In this document: in pieces, positions 5,804-5,912 of the stretch
Position numbering within the stretch: position 1 is the first letter of the stretch
How the letters are laid out: each line of letters opens with the position of its first letter
DNA from: Caldifarciminota bacterium
Lineage (GTDB): Bacteria; Hydrothermota; Tepidihabitantia; SM23-42
Length of the DNA: 5,912 nucleotides
Assembly: GCA_030671005.1 (NCBI GenBank)
Contig: DAOVAN010000103.1
Span: 1 to 5,912 of the forward strand
Direction: 5' to 3'
Position numbers and translations under genes: made by a program
The notes under the pieces: model-generated
Databases searched by the model: none
The model's input: the letters and a program-made list of their open reading frames with translations, nothing else
Told to the model about the DNA's origin: nothing

Positions 5804-5912
5804 ATGAGTAAAACGAATAAGGAAAAGGTCTATATCGATCCTTTTGCCGACATGGGTTACGCAAAGATCGATTTGCACAGGGCAAAGCGGAAGGGCTTTC
5901 CTGAAGTCGTTT
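5804..5912 (+). CDS. larB: LarB, nickel-pincer cofactor biosynthesis (start only, cut by the window edge)
   Basis: LarB carboxylates the pyridinium ring of nicotinic acid adenine dinucleotide and cleaves its phosphoanhydride, the first step towards the nickel-pincer nucleotide used by lactate racemase and related enzymes. Only 36 codons are visible. They contain DPFADMGYAKIDLHR and RKGFPEVV, which match the conserved start of the LarB core (D.GFAK.D.HR..R.GFPEV). The catalytic PurE-like part is beyond the edge. Only about a dozen residues precede this motif, whereas most LarB proteins carry a further 30-40-residue helical segment there, so this is a short form or the start is wrongly placed. 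An in-frame TAA at 5789 limits any extension to a TTG at 5798. No clear ribosome binding site is seen. The gene follows the Memo-AMMECR1 stop by 54 bases on the same strand with no terminator visible between them, so co-transcription is possible. Confidence 0.83.
   Translation, partial: MSKTNKEKVYIDPFADMGYAKIDLHRAKRKGFPEVV

Overview
This window looks like part of a chromosome from a Gram-negative, lipid A-making bacterium of moderate GC content. Two consecutive lipid A genes (lpxD, lpxC) show this. The remaining genes are widespread families: an oligopeptidase B-like protease, an Mth938-domain protein, a Memo-AMMECR1 fusion and the start of a LarB. There is no ribosomal RNA or other marker that fixes the phylum. 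Gene order and protein divergence suggest an uncultured or deeply branching lineage rather than a model proteobacterium, but that is inference.

Left part (1-3555), all on the minus strand: lpxD -> lpxC -> an oligopeptidase B-like S9 peptidase with a predicted signal peptide. The genes overlap at both junctions (a TGATG stop/start fusion between lpxD and lpxC, and 8-11 bases between lpxC and the peptidase), so they form one operon. The peptidase runs off the left edge just after its catalytic serine region.

Middle (3556-3971): about 415 bases without a convincing gene, between divergent operons. The segment is dense in complementary sequence. It holds a good plus-strand promoter (TTGGCA, 17 bases, TATCAT) followed by several hairpins and a final nested stem-loop. 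It could be a small structured RNA or a long leader. It also contains a promoter-like sequence right against the GTG start of each divergent operon, spaced so that both transcripts could start at or very near the start codon.

Right part (3972-5912), plus strand: an Mth938-domain protein with a forced GTG start, a 481-residue fusion of a Memo-like dioxygenase-fold domain to an AMMECR1 domain, and after 54 bases the first 36 codons of LarB of nickel-pincer cofactor synthesis. The first two genes overlap by 7 bases. The fusion has two possible starts: one gives a signal peptide or lipoprotein-like N-terminus, the other (with a strong ribosome binding site) gives a cytoplasmic protein.

The most unusual parts are the structured intergenic region, the leaderless-type promoters, the shortened and divergent LpxC, and the uncertain location of the Memo-AMMECR1 fusion. 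No mobile element, CRISPR array, rRNA or tRNA was seen.
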